Of a stretch of 64,000 nucleotides of DNA, positions 17,832-28,686 are shown one piece after another. Under the pieces are notes generated by a model. It did not search any database. It was given only the letters and a program-made list of their open reading frames with translations, and was not told the origin of the DNA. The stretch's first letter is position 1, and every line of letters starts with the position of its first letter. Source of the DNA: Caldimonas mangrovi (lineage in GTDB: Bacteria > Pseudomonadota > Gammaproteobacteria > Burkholderiales > Burkholderiaceae_C); NCBI RefSeq assembly GCF_023721835.1, contig NZ_JAMKFE010000008.1, positions 1 through 64,000 on the forward strand, given 5' to 3'. Made by a program: the position numbers and the translations under genes.

Positions 17832-20402
17832 TCACGCCTGCGGGTGCGAGGCGTTGCGGCGTCGCTTGCGCTGCCACAGCACCAGGCCCAGGCCGGTGAG
17901 CATCAGCGCATAGGTCTCGGGCTCGGGCACTGGCGCCATCGGCAAGGCCGCGGCGGTTTCCATCAGCGCGGAGATGCGCGCGACCTGCAGGTCCACGTAG
18001 CCGGTGCCGTAGATCGCCGCGACGCTGTACTGCGTCGGATCGAGATTGCTCAGCACCGAGAAGCTGCCGCTCAGGCCACCCGACGCGGTGAGCACCCGGT
18101 ACAGCCCTTCGGTGGGGCCGGTCTGGCCGAAGTCGGCGTACAACGTGCCGCCGAGCTGAGCCATGCCGTCGATCGACACCACGTCGTACAGGCCCGCAGA
18201 GACGATGTCCACATCGAGCCGGCCGGCCGTCAGCCGCACCTGGTCGGCGTCCAGCGTCGCGTGCCCCACGGTGCCGTTCTGGCCGGCGCCCCACAGGCTG
18301 CCGGCGACCTCGAAGCGGCCGGCCCGCAGCACGCCGTCGATCCACGTCTGCCCGTTGATGCTTTGCCGGTACAGGCCACCGACGTCGAGCGTGCTGCCCG
18401 CCCCCACCTGCACGGTGCCGTAGTTCGCCAGCCCGGTGGTCGTCGTCAGCGTGGCGCCGGACAGCAGCCGAAGACTGCCCTGGTTGACCGACAGGGCCGC
18501 CAACGCATTCCGGTCGACGCCGCCGTGGCTGTTGAGCAGCCGTGCGGCCGCACCGCGCAGCTCGATGCGTGCCGAGTTGCGCGCAATGCCGGCCGTGCTG
18601 CCCAGGTCGATCGCGATCGCATTCCCGTTGGCGATGTAGCCGCCCCCCGTGAGACGGCGGTCGGCCGCCGACCATTGCGACAGCGCACCGCGCACGTCGA
18701 TGCGTGCACCGCGCGCTTCCAGTGTGCCGCGATTGTCGAGCGTGCCGGAGAAGATCATCCGGCCGCTGCCTTCCGTGCGCACGGCGCCGGCGTTGTAGAA
18801 GGCGCCGGTCGCCTCGACGGCGCCGGCGCCGCGCTTGACGTAGGTGCCCTGGTTGTCGAAGCGGGCCACGCCCAGCAATACCGGACGTGTATCGCCCATG
18901 CCGGTGGGCAGCTCGCCGGCCGTCTCGTCGATGAACAGGCGGCGTGCGGCCGTGCTGATGCGGCCGCTGCCGACGATGTCGGTCTCGCCGGTCCAGGTCG
19001 TGTTCCCGCCGATGGAAAGCCAGCCGTCGATCACCTTGCGATACCCCGGCTGGTCGGGGCCGGTGCCGTCGCCGGTGAAGTACACCGGGCCGCCATGCAG
19101 CCGCGCATCGCCGCCCACCCGGATGCGGGGCACCTGCAGGTCCGACGTGCCCCAGTCGAGCTGGGCCACCCGGACTTCGGGCGCCTTCACTGCGCCCCAG
19201 GTGCCCGGGCCGTCGGGGAACTGATGGAGCCCGTCGGCACGCAGCAAGCGGCCTGCGATCGTCGTGCCGGATGTCAGCACGGCCGCGTCGCGCGTCTCGA
19301 TCACCCCGTAGCCGGTGATGGCCGCGCCGTCCTGCAGCGTGGTGGTGCCACCGGCGAAGATCAGCCGGCCGTCGTTTTGCAGGCTGCCGCCGGAGAACAC
19401 GACAGGCGCCGAACGCTCGTCGAAACCGTCGTTTTCGAAGATCACCGTGCCGCTTTGGCCGACCACCCATTGCCCGGTGCTGTGCATGCCGGACCAGACC
19501 ACCGAGAAGCTCGCCCGGCCGTCCACTCGTACGGCGCCGCTCTGCTCGATGGCGGGGTAGCGGAACACGTTGACGTTCAGCGCGGCGCCGCGCGACACGA
19601 CGATGGTGCCGGCGTTGCGCCAGGTGCCCGACGGTGCGCCGTCGATGTTCACGGTGCCCTGCTGCACCTGGAAGCTGCCGGTGTTGTCGAAGGCCGCGCC
19701 GCCATAAGGCATCGAGAAATTGGTGACGCCCTGCCCGGTCTTGAGATAGGTGCCCTCGTTGCGGAAGGCGCCGCCCAGGTGCAGGGTGTGGTTCGCGCTT
19801 TGCGCGGTGTCCTCGAATCGGCCGGTCGGCCCGACATGCAGATTGCCGTCGAGTGTCAGCTGTGAGGCACCGTCGAGCCACCGTGCGCGGCCCCGCAGCT
19901 CCAGTGTCGACTGGTAGCCCATGTACTTGCCGCCGCCGTTGCCGAAGGTCGCGTTGCCGGTGACGACGAGGTGCGACGGCGGGTCGCTGAAGGGATCGGA
20001 CGAGAACTCGCCGGCGTCCCAGTGGAAGTCGCGCATGGTGACTGTGCCGGCCGCCGCGATGCGCCCGCCGCTCATGCGCAGGCTGCCGACCGACGAGGCG
20101 GCGCCGTTCAACCGCAATTCGCCGCCGGTGACAGCGAGCGCGCCGGTGCCGTTCAACGTGCCGACATCGAACAGGCCGCTGCGCAACGTGGTGCCGTAGC
20201 TGCCGAGCAGCAGGCTCGCGTCGGTGCCGGTCGGCAGTCCCGGAGACCAGTTGGCGGTTACATCCCAGAACGATGCACCGCTGCCAGCACCGCCGGTCCA
20301 GGTGTAGTCGACGGCGTGTGCCGGCAAGCAGGCAAGGACCGCCGCGCAGGCCAGCGCGATGCGCGTCCGCTGGGGCCGGGTGTGTCGGATGGTGGTATGC
20401 AC
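17832..20402 (-). CDS. large PEP-CTERM surface protein, autotransporter-like repeats
   Basis: An 856-residue exported protein. The GTG at 20402 has GGAGGAGA just upstream and begins a signal peptide ending near LPAHAVDY. The body is Gly/Asn/Thr-rich with repeating short beta-strand units (GTLNGTGALAVTGGELRLN, NAGTIVVSRGAAL and similar), as expected for a right-handed beta-helix like the passenger domains of autotransporters. There is no C-terminal beta-barrel. Instead it ends in PVPEPETYALMLTGLGLVLW followed by QRKRRR, a textbook PEP-CTERM sorting signal cleaved by an exosortase. Such proteins go to the outer surface or matrix of exopolysaccharide producers. No exosortase gene is in the window. 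The next minus-strand gene upstream also ends in PEP-CTERM. Confidence 0.85.
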   Translation of the reverse strand: MHTTIRHTRPQRTRIALACAAVLACLPAHAVDYTWTGGAGSGASFWDVTANWSPGLPTGTDASLLLGSYGTTLRSGLFDVGTLNGTGALAVTGGELRLNGAASSVGSLRMSGGRIAAAGTVTMRDFHWDAGEFSSDPFSDPPSHLVVTGNATFGNGGGKYMGYQSTLELRGRARWLDGASQLTLDGNLHVGPTGRFEDTAQSANHTLHLGGAFRNEGTYLKTGQGVTNFSMPYGGAAFDNTGSFQVQQGTVNIDGAPSGTWRNAGTIVVSRGAALNVNVFRYPAIEQSGAVRVDGRASFSVVWSGMHSTGQWVVGQSGTVIFENDGFDERSAPVVFSGGSLQNDGRLIFAGGTTTLQDGAAITGYGVIETRDAAVLTSGTTIAGRLLRADGLHQFPDGPGTWGAVKAPEVRVAQLDWGTSDLQVPRIRVGGDARLHGGPVYFTGDGTGPDQPGYRKVIDGWLSIGGNTTWTGETDIVGSGRISTAARRLFIDETAGELPTGMGDTRPVLLGVARFDNQGTYVKRGAGAVEATGAFYNAGAVRTEGSGRMIFSGTLDNRGTLEARGARIDVRGALSQWSAADRRLTGGGYIANGNAIAIDLGSTAGIARNSARIELRGAAARLLNSHGGVDRNALAALSVNQGSLRLLSGATLTTTTGLANYGTVQVGAGSTLDVGGLYRQSINGQTWIDGVLRAGRFEVAGSLWGAGQNGTVGHATLDADQVRLTAGRLDVDIVSAGLYDVVSIDGMAQLGGTLYADFGQTGPTEGLYRVLTASGGLSGSFSVLSNLDPTQYSVAAIYGTGYVDLQVARISALMETAAALPMAPVPEPETYALMLTGLGLVLWQRKRRRNASHPQA

Positions 20403-20601
20403 GGTGTCTCCTCCGCTGGTGATGGGCTGGTGCCCGCTACGCGGAAGAATCCTTCGGCCGGCGCGCGCGCGGAGGCCGATATGCAAGCGCATGTGACCGG
20501 TTTGTGCGCTGCTCGCCTGCCGCGCGGGTTGCAGGCCCTCCCCGAAATGCAGGGGGAGGCAGGCGCGCCATGTGCTCTCGTCGCGTCGGCGCGACAGCGG
20601 G

Positions 20602-21783
20602 TCAGCGCGGTCGTCGGTGCCGCGCGAATCCGATCATCGCACCGAGGCCTGCCAACATCAGCGCCCAGGTCTGCGGCTCGGGCACCGGCACCACTTCGAA
20701 GGCCAGGAACTGCGTGGTTTGCGTGCCGGAGAAGTTGTTGTCGGACACGACCACCAGCGTGCGATGGCCATTGGCCAGCGTCTGCCCCCACGACAGCCCT
20801 TCGCTGTTGTCGAGCACGAGTCCGTGGGCGGCCTTCAACGCGTCAAAGTCGAGCAGCAGCTCGCGGCTCATCGGTGTGTAGCCGGCATCCAGCAGGCCGG
20901 GCAGGCCCAGCACGTTGCTGGCGCCCTCGAAGCTGGTGAGCACCAGCCGGATGGTGTTGCCGGGGCCGGAGGCGTAGCCACGCTCCAGCGCGATGAACTC
21001 GCTGTCCGACAGCGCGAGCAGCTCGGGCAGCCCGTTGTCCTGGAAGCCCGGCGCTTCGGTCGGCGCCTTGGGGATCGGCGGCAGCTCGTAGGCATATTGC
21101 GCCAGCGTGTCGCCGGTGGCCGGGTCGAGTGTCGTGACGCGGACGACGCTGCCTTGTTCCAGCGTGGTGATCGGGCCGTCCTGCACCAGGGCGTCCTCGT
21201 TTGCGGTGACCACCGTGCCGTTGGGGGTCACGGCCAGCGCTTCGAAGACCTTGTTGTTGCGTCCCCCGGTGCCGGGGTGGTCGGCGTAGTCGAACATCGC
21301 CGGTGTCTTGAACTCGCGCACGAAGCTGCCGTCGGACCGCATTTCGCGCACGAAAGGCTGGTAGCGCAAGGCCGGGTCGGCGTTCCAGTTGCCTTCGCTC
21401 GACCAGTACAGGTGGCCGTTGGGCGCCACGCGCAAACCCTCGGGGTCCACCGTGCGCGCATCGGCCGGAAAGGCCGTGCCGTCCGGCCGCTGCAGCAGCG
21501 TCTGCTGCTGGAGGGTGATGCCGTGGAAGCCGGACGCGTCGTAGTCGAGCCCGAGCTTGTAGAAGCGCGGGGTGCCGCGTTCGCCGCCGCGGTCGTCCGC
21601 CAGGGCGTAGTAGCTGCCGTCCGGCGCGCGGTCGATGCCGGAAATGCCGCCGAACTCGACACCTTCGAAAAGGGTGCCGGTGGCGATGCTGTGCTGGCCG
21701 ATGTAGCGCAGCGCCAGGCCGGCGGCGTCGGCCCGCCCGAGCGCCAGCGCGAGCAGCGCGATGGCAAGGGTCCACGGTCTCAT
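20602..21783 (-). CDS. phytase-like esterase domain protein with PEP-CTERM tail
   Basis: A 393-residue exported protein. It has a signal peptide (to about residue 20), then a domain of the 'esterase-like activity of phytase' family (PF13449) recognisable by FEGVEFGGISGIDRAPDGSY near the N-terminus, TVDPEGLRVAPNG and VFEALAVTPNG; this fold is a six-bladed beta-propeller. It ends with VPVPEPQTWALMLAGLGAMI and a basic tail, a PEP-CTERM signal for exosortase processing. The ATG at 21783 has GGGAG seven bases upstream. The family is linked to phosphodiester or phytate-type esterase activity, but the biological substrate is not established. It lies 200 bases upstream of the large PEP-CTERM gene on the same strand, so joint expression is possible. 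Confidence 0.85.
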   Translation of the reverse strand: MRPWTLAIALLALALGRADAAGLALRYIGQHSIATGTLFEGVEFGGISGIDRAPDGSYYALADDRGGERGTPRFYKLGLDYDASGFHGITLQQQTLLQRPDGTAFPADARTVDPEGLRVAPNGHLYWSSEGNWNADPALRYQPFVREMRSDGSFVREFKTPAMFDYADHPGTGGRNNKVFEALAVTPNGTVVTANEDALVQDGPITTLEQGSVVRVTTLDPATGDTLAQYAYELPPIPKAPTEAPGFQDNGLPELLALSDSEFIALERGYASGPGNTIRLVLTSFEGASNVLGLPGLLDAGYTPMSRELLLDFDALKAAHGLVLDNSEGLSWGQTLANGHRTLVVVSDNNFSGTQTTQFLAFEVVPVPEPQTWALMLAGLGAMIGFARHRRPR

Positions 21784-21951
21784 GAATAGCTCCCTGTGTT
21801 TGAGGCAAGCGCGCGGTGGCGCTCAGCGGGAGTTGTATCCACGGCCTGTGACAGCTTGTCGTCGATCGGCGCGAGTTGGTAACCGACTGCGTGCGCTGCA
21901 GCGTCGGCGTGGCGGCGGCCAGGGTACCGCCGGGAAAGGCAGCGAACGCTG

Positions 21952-23007
21952 CTACTTGACGGCAGGCGCGAGCATCGCCTCTGCTTCGGGATGCCGCCCG
22001 GCGACCTTCACCGCTTCATCGCCTTCGAGCAGTGCCGCCAGCGGGCTCTGCAGGCGTCTGGCATAGGCGGCCACGGTCAGGCCCGGGTCGTGCGGCAGCT
22101 TCTGCGCAGGCCGCGCGCCGCGAGCCAGCAGGAAACGCACAGCGGCTTCCTGTTGAGAGGGGTCGTCGATGAAGCGCGGCCCGACCACACGGGCCAGCGG
22201 CACCCAGGGCAGTTGCCGGCCGTCGCGCGGCGGCACCTTGTTGGCCAGTTCGGGCACGCGGGTCAGCCACCAGTCGAGCGCGGCCCAGTGGCCGGTGCGC
22301 AAGGCTTCCTCGAAGCCGGTGTTCAGGTGGCCCTGGTAGCCGCCGAGGCCCGCGCGTGCCGTGTGGCCCTGCGCTTCGAGCGCCCGGGCGAAGGGCGACT
22401 GCAGATGCTCCGGGTGCAAGGCGCTCAAGGGGCCGAAAGGCAGCGTGCGCGGCGGCAGCCAGCCCGCGGTCAACCAACGGTCGAGCGCGGTGTGCAGCCC
22501 GGCGGTGCGGGCGTGCGGGCAGCTCAGCACCCGCATCGCGTCGTGGTGCACCGACTGCCGGTCTTCGGCGACGCGGCGCAGCGCGACCAGTACCTCGGCA
22601 GACGCCTGTGTGAAGTCGGGGCAGGGGGCGGCCTGCGCAAGCGCGACCAGCGGCGGCACGGCGCAGCCGTCGAGCGTCGCGCCCTTGGCGAGCAGTTCGG
22701 GCAGCACCGGCCACAAGCGCGGGTCGCGGGTGGCTTCGGTGACCGGGCACAGCGGCAAGCGGGAGTGAGCGACGTGCTGCGGGTCGAGGCTGCCGGGGAC
22801 GAAGTTGCCGCATCGGGGGCTCAGCGCCCGCTCGACGGTGTCGAGCTTGTGGCAGGCGGGGGGCATGCCTTCGGTGATCTTCTCGTGCACGTACATCAGC
22901 ACCAGCGTGGTGGTGCAGCCCCCGGCCAGCCATGCGAACGCCAGCAGGGCGGCCAGTGTGGCCAGACGCTGCAGGAGGGGCCGTGACAGGGAGACGGGCT
23001 GGTGCAT
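21952..23007 (-). CDS. lipoprotein with ankyrin-like repeats
   Basis: A 351-residue protein with a lipoprotein signal (AFAWLAGGC, Cys31). The mature part is Leu/Ala/Pro-rich with six or more Cys. Segments such as LLAKGATLDGCAVPPLVALAQ and FLLARGARPAQKLPHDPG resemble degenerate ankyrin repeats (LL.KGA followed by a helix). I do not recognise a named family, and the product is expected in the periplasm or at the outer membrane. The ATG at 23007 is the first of the frame and starts the signal peptide. It is separated by 168 bases from the PEP-CTERM phytase-like gene. Function unknown; a protein-interaction role is the most that can be inferred. Confidence 0.7.
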   Translation of the reverse strand: MHQPVSLSRPLLQRLATLAALLAFAWLAGGCTTTLVLMYVHEKITEGMPPACHKLDTVERALSPRCGNFVPGSLDPQHVAHSRLPLCPVTEATRDPRLWPVLPELLAKGATLDGCAVPPLVALAQAAPCPDFTQASAEVLVALRRVAEDRQSVHHDAMRVLSCPHARTAGLHTALDRWLTAGWLPPRTLPFGPLSALHPEHLQSPFARALEAQGHTARAGLGGYQGHLNTGFEEALRTGHWAALDWWLTRVPELANKVPPRDGRQLPWVPLARVVGPRFIDDPSQQEAAVRFLLARGARPAQKLPHDPGLTVAAYARRLQSPLAALLEGDEAVKVAGRHPEAEAMLAPAVK

Positions 23008-23311
23008 GTGACGCAGCGGCGGTGCGGCACGGTGTGCGCGTGCGCCGCCGGGTTCCGGGTCGCGCGACTATACGGGGGCGCGGGCGCGGCGGGACGGCCG
23101 GCTGGAGGCGTGCCGGCCGTGAACGTGAATATTTCAGGCACGGTTTCCAGCGCTTACAAGCCAGGACGGGCACGGAACGCGGGGCGGGCGGCCGTCGGCT
23201 TGCCGGGCACCTCGTCGTGGGTGTGCGCTCACCGTCGCGTTGCAGCAAGAATCGGGCGCCCCCAGGGAAGTGCGTAGTCGGTGTCGGGGCCCGCGGCAGT
23301 ACCATCGCGCG
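23008..23311. other. 304-base divergent intergenic region
   Basis: This lies between the start codons of the lipoprotein (minus) and the sigma-54 activator (plus). It should hold both promoters. A more AT-containing patch near 23120-23160 (GTGAATATTTCAGGCACGG) stands out from very GC-rich surroundings, but I see no confident promoter pair. GGCACG-N8-GC near 23134 mimics a -24/-12 element with the wrong spacing. Confidence 0.4.
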
Positions 23312-24829
<1,518 letters not shown>

Positions 24830-24847
24830 GCGCAGCGGGCCGCCGGA

Positions 24848-25747
24848 TCATCGTGCGGCCGTCTCGGCCGAGCCGCGCAGGCGACCCGCATCCTTGGCCG
24901 GCGGCATGCCGAACATGCGCGCGTAGTCGCGGCTGAACTGCGAAGGGCTTTCATAACCCACGCGGTAGCCCGCGCCCGCCGCATCCATCGCTTCGGCCAC
25001 CATCAGGCGGCGCGCCTCCTGCAGCCTCAGCTGGGTGCGAAATTCCAGCGGGCTCATCGACGTGACGGCCTTGAAATGGGCATGGAACGTGGAGCGCCCC
25101 ATCCCGGCGATGTCGGCCAGGTCGTCGATGCGGAAGGGCTCGTTGTAGTGCTCGCGCAGCCAGGCGATGGCCCGGGCGATCTGGTTCAGTCGGCTGTTCG
25201 CCTTCGCCATCTGCCGCACCAGGCCGTTGCCGGGGCAGGTCAGCAGCCGGTAGAGGATCTCGCGCACCACCAGCGGCGACAGGGCCTCGATGTCGTCGGG
25301 CGTGTCGAGCAGCCCGACGAGCCGCACCGCGGCATCCAGCAGTGCGGGCGTGGTGTCGTTGAGCACGATGCCGGAGGACGGCGCGGCATCGGCTTCGTCA
25401 GCCAGCGGATGCCTCAATGCGAGGTCGCTCAGCTCGGCCATGTCCAGGTCGAGCACCAGGCTCAGGTAGGGGGCCTCTTCGCTCGCTTCGATGACTGATC
25501 CCGTCACCGGCAGGTCCACCGAAGCGATCAGGTACTTCGCGGGGTGATAGACGTACGCCGTGGTGCCGAGCATCACCTGCTTGCGGCCTTGCGCGATGAG
25601 GCACAGCGTGGGCTCGTACACCACCGGCATCGGCATCGTGAGCGCGCCCGAGCGCACCACGCTGACGCCCGGGATCGCGGTGCGTTGCAGGCCCTCGACC
25701 GTGGCGTGGCGACGCAGCAGGCCGGCGAGTCGTTCGAGTGATTCCAT
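24848..25747 (-). CDS. AraC-family transcriptional regulator
   Basis: A 299-residue regulator. An AraC-type N-terminal ligand-binding domain of the kind found with short-chain oxidoreductase genes (AraC_N: YEPTLCLIAQGRKQV, VYHPAKYLI) spans about 20-160. Two helix-turn-helix motifs follow (FRIDDLADIAGMGRSTFHAH and YRVGYESPSQFSRDYARMFG). The start at 25747 has GGAG five bases upstream. It is divergent from the aldo/keto reductase with 139 bases between starts. That is the classic layout for this subfamily, whose members usually control the neighbouring oxidoreductase. Its end converges with the sigma-54 activator 18 bases away. Confidence 0.9.
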   Translation of the reverse strand: MESLERLAGLLRRHATVEGLQRTAIPGVSVVRSGALTMPMPVVYEPTLCLIAQGRKQVMLGTTAYVYHPAKYLIASVDLPVTGSVIEASEEAPYLSLVLDLDMAELSDLALRHPLADEADAAPSSGIVLNDTTPALLDAAVRLVGLLDTPDDIEALSPLVVREILYRLLTCPGNGLVRQMAKANSRLNQIARAIAWLREHYNEPFRIDDLADIAGMGRSTFHAHFKAVTSMSPLEFRTQLRLQEARRLMVAEAMDAAGAGYRVGYESPSQFSRDYARMFGMPPAKDAGRLRGSAETAAR

Positions 25748-25886
25748 CAGGGCTCCGAAAAGACAGGTGAGCAGCGCTGCGGCCACTCGCCGGGATGATC
25801 GTGCAAGAACTCCGGACGATGCTTCTACAGCGATCTGCGGAGGTGGGGACAAACTTTCTCCTGCAGATCAACTTCGTCAGGAACTC

Positions 25887-26960
25887 ATGATGCCATTCCC
25901 TTCTTCACTCGATCAATACAGGTTGCTTGGACGATCAGGCATGCGCGTTTCGCCGCTCGCCCTGGGCACGATGACCTTCGGCTCTGACTGGGGCTGGGGT
26001 GCCGACGATGCCGAGGCGCGCCGCATCTTCGATGCCTACGTCGACCGCGGCGGCAACATCATCGACACGGCCATCAACTACACCAACGGCGCCTCCGAGC
26101 GCATCCTCGGTCAGTTGCTCAAGGGCAAGCGCGACCGGGTGGTCATCTCCACCAAGTTCACGATGTCGCGCGACCCGGGCGACCCCAACTCCGGCGGCAA
26201 CCACCGGATGAACCTGGTGCGTTCGGTGGAGGCGAGCCTGAAGCAGCTCGGCACCGACCGCATCGAGCTGCTGCACGTGCATGCGTGGGACTTCACGACC
26301 TCGGCCGACGAGGTGATGCGCGCGCTGGACGACCTCGTGCGCTCCGGCAAGGTGCTGTACCTCGGCATCTGCAACACGCCGGCCTGGAAGGTGGCGCAAC
26401 TGCAGACCCTCGCCGAGCTGCGCGGATGGTCGCCGCTGGTGGCACTGCAGATCGAATACAGCCTGGTCGAGCGCAGCGTCGAGCACGAGCTGATGCCGAT
26501 GGCCCGCGAGATGGGCCTGGGCGTGATGCCGTGGTCGCCGCTGGCCGGCGGCATCCTGACCGGCAAGTACAGCCGTGATGACCTGCGGCAGGCCAGCGAG
26601 GCCGGCGTGTCGTCCACGCGCAAAGGCGTCATCGCGTCGTCGGGGCACATGACCGAGCAATCGCTGGAGATCGCCGGCGTCGTCGGCGACGTGGCTCGCG
26701 CGATCGGCGCCACGCCTTCGCAGGTGGCGCTGGCATGGACGCTGTTGAACCCCGCGGTTGCCGCGCCCGTCATCGGCGCACGCACGTTGGCGCAGGTGCA
26801 GGACAACCTGGGCGCCCTCGACATCCAGCTCGCCGACGAACACGTGGTCCGCTTGAACGATGCCAGCGCGCCGGCGCCGATCTTCCCGGCCCGCTTCGTG
26901 TCGCGCCCGATGGTGCAGACGCTGATCTTTGGCGGAGCCCAGGTGCAGCGGCGCGTGTGA
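25887..26960 (+). CDS. aldo/keto reductase
   Basis: A 357-residue NADPH-dependent oxidoreductase of the aldo/keto reductase superfamily, reducing an unknown carbonyl compound. The N-terminal RLGRSGMRVSPLALGTM-like motif (here LLGRSGMRVSPLALGTMTFG), the catalytic Asp and Tyr in NIIDTAINYTNG, the Lys in VISTKFTM and the His in LLHVHAWD are all present. VMPWSPLAGGILTGKY is the usual cofactor-loop region. The start is the first of two adjacent ATGs at 25887, preceded by CAGGAA. The gene is divergent from the AraC regulator, which probably controls it. The NTF2-like gene follows after about 100 bases and may be co-transcribed. Confidence 0.92.
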   Translation: MMPFPSSLDQYRLLGRSGMRVSPLALGTMTFGSDWGWGADDAEARRIFDAYVDRGGNIIDTAINYTNGASERILGQLLKGKRDRVVISTKFTMSRDPGDPNSGGNHRMNLVRSVEASLKQLGTDRIELLHVHAWDFTTSADEVMRALDDLVRSGKVLYLGICNTPAWKVAQLQTLAELRGWSPLVALQIEYSLVERSVEHELMPMAREMGLGVMPWSPLAGGILTGKYSRDDLRQASEAGVSSTRKGVIASSGHMTEQSLEIAGVVGDVARAIGATPSQVALAWTLLNPAVAAPVIGARTLAQVQDNLGALDIQLADEHVVRLNDASAPAPIFPARFVSRPMVQTLIFGGAQVQRRV

Positions 26961-27061
26961 GCCGCACGGCCGCGATGACGGCACACGTGCCACACCGCGC
27001 CGACCTCATCCACTCCGGCGCCGCAGGTTCTCCTGCCGCGCCATTGAACCGGAGAGACAAC

Positions 27062-27814
27062 ATGACCTTGCGACGACATTTCATTGCTGCGGCACCCCTG
27101 GCGCTCGCCACGCCCATGAGCGGCCAGGCGCTGGCGCGGGCCGGTGATGCGCCCACCGAGCGCAACCGGCAGTTCATCCGGCAGGCCTTCGAGAAGTGGG
27201 CGGCCGGAGGAACGACGTTCTTCCGGGACGTGCTCGCGCCCGACGTGCGCTGGACCGTCAAAGGCACCAGCCCCGCCGCCGGCACCTACCAAGGTTTCGA
27301 TGACTTCATGAAACGCGCGGTGGTGCCCTTCGCGTCACGCCTGTCCACCCCCATACGCCCCACCGTCAGAGACCTGTGGGCCGAGGGCAGCGACGTCATC
27401 GTGCATTGGGACGGCGCCGGGGTCGCGGCCGATGGCATGCCTTATCGCAACAGTTACGTGTGGATTTTCAGGATGAACAACCTGCGTGCGACGGAGGTGA
27501 TCGCTTTTCTCGACCTGGCACCGTACGACGACGTCATCCGGCGCGTGCCAGCCCCCACCCGCGGAGATGCACAGATGAACCCCCACCCTTACACCGGCAT
27601 GTGGGTGACCGACGACGGCCAGATCCGACACGAGCTGCTGCCCAACGGCCGGTACGACGAGGCACGCGGCAGCCGGCAGAGTGCCTACCAAGGCCGCTAT
27701 GAAGTGCAGGGAAATCGCGTCGAGTACTGGGACGACACCGGCTTCACGGCCGACGGGGTGTTCGTCGACCAGAACACGCTCCACCACGGGGGGATGATCT
27801 TCCGCCGCCGTTGA
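27062..27814 (+). CDS. exported SnoaL/NTF2-like protein fused to Atu4866 domain
   Basis: A 250-residue protein in three parts. Residues 1-27 form a signal peptide with a Tat-like MTLRRHF start but no twin Arg followed by a full consensus. Residues about 30-165 form a SnoaL/NTF2-like alpha+beta cone (NRQFIRQAFEKWAAG, RDVLAPDVRWTVKG). Residues about 172-250 match the Atu4866 family (PYTGMWVTDDGQIRHELLPN, GRYEVQGNRVEYWDDTGFTA). The two domains are often separate proteins beside oxidoreductases. The ATG at 27062 has GGAGA nine bases upstream. It follows the aldo/keto reductase. A catalytic role in polyketide-like or stress chemistry cannot be assigned. Confidence 0.8.
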   Translation: MTLRRHFIAAAPLALATPMSGQALARAGDAPTERNRQFIRQAFEKWAAGGTTFFRDVLAPDVRWTVKGTSPAAGTYQGFDDFMKRAVVPFASRLSTPIRPTVRDLWAEGSDVIVHWDGAGVAADGMPYRNSYVWIFRMNNLRATEVIAFLDLAPYDDVIRRVPAPTRGDAQMNPHPYTGMWVTDDGQIRHELLPNGRYDEARGSRQSAYQGRYEVQGNRVEYWDDTGFTADGVFVDQNTLHHGGMIFRRR

Positions 27815-27878
27815 TCCCAGGGGCGACGGGCGCCGCAGTGCCGACGCAGGCGCTGCGGCTCCTGGTCGACACGCCGGA

Positions 27879-28394
27879 TCAGCGCGGCGCGCGCACCGGG
27901 CGGCGCGTGTCGGGGCGCACTTCAGGTTCGAGCAACGAGTTGGGCGCGTCGAGGTTCGCTCCCTCGTGCACGCCCACGCCCAGCCGGTCCACCAGCTCGC
28001 CGCCGAGCCAGCCGGTCACCATCGCCAAGCCAGCGCCGGCGAACGACAGCACCAGCGCCAGCGCGCCCGGCTCAGCCGGCGGATCGGGGCGCAGCATCCA
28101 GCTCGCCAGGAACAGCAGCGACACGATGACATTGCCGACACCGTGCATCGCGCCGATGCGCTTGGCCCGCGTGCCGGGCGGAATGTTGGTCCAGTCGATC
28201 GTGCCGAACGGCGCGGCCACCAGCGCGCCGATCAAGCCGGCCGCGATGAGCCAATAGGCGACGATCGACATCTCCGGCATGCCGGAAGCGAGGAAGACCA
28301 CGTCGAAGATCACGGCGGTCGCCAGCAGGCCCAGCGGGAACACGATCAGCATCTGGTGGGCCGGGTGGCCCAGCAGCTTGGCACGGCTTTCCAT
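27879..28394 (-). CDS. DUF2231 membrane protein
   Basis: A 171-residue inner-membrane protein with four predicted spans (about 15-35, 42-62, 85-103 and 112-130). The N-terminal LLGHPAHQMLIVFPLGLL and central WTNIPPGTRAKRIGAMHG are characteristic of the DUF2231 family, in which conserved His residues suggest haem or metal binding. The C-terminal 40 residues are polar. The ATG at 28394 has AAGGAGA eight bases upstream on the minus strand. It converges with the NTF2-like gene (64 bases). Its role is unknown; relatives are often found next to cytochromes or stress genes. Confidence 0.85.
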   Translation of the reverse strand: MESRAKLLGHPAHQMLIVFPLGLLATAVIFDVVFLASGMPEMSIVAYWLIAAGLIGALVAAPFGTIDWTNIPPGTRAKRIGAMHGVGNVIVSLLFLASWMLRPDPPAEPGALALVLSFAGAGLAMVTGWLGGELVDRLGVGVHEGANLDAPNSLLEPEVRPDTRRPVRAPR

Positions 28395-28686
28395 TTTGAA
28401 TCTCCTTGTGTCGAGTGCAGCCGGCCGTCCAAGGGGGACCAGGCGCCGGTCGCCCCCGAAACGGAGCAATCGACGAACCTTCCGGCTGCGCGCGATCTCC
28501 CTCAGTTGAAGGGGGTGTGCAATGGACGCGCCGTCTGGCCCCCCATAAGCTGCGCGGCAGCAGTGCAGGTTCGAACGTGAGCGCGATCGGCGGGAAGGCC
28601 GGCAGTCTGGGCACGTCCACCCCTCGCCTTGGATTCGAGTGAATCTTTCGTGCAACAAGCGGCGCTTCGCGCCGAAGGAGCGTGCA

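Noticed and set aside
28536-28551. TGGCCCCCCATAAGCT as a sigma-54 promoter for the methyltransferase
   Set aside because: GG and GC have the right spacing, but the -12 half is poor (AAGCT) and it is 136 bases from the gene without clear activator sites.
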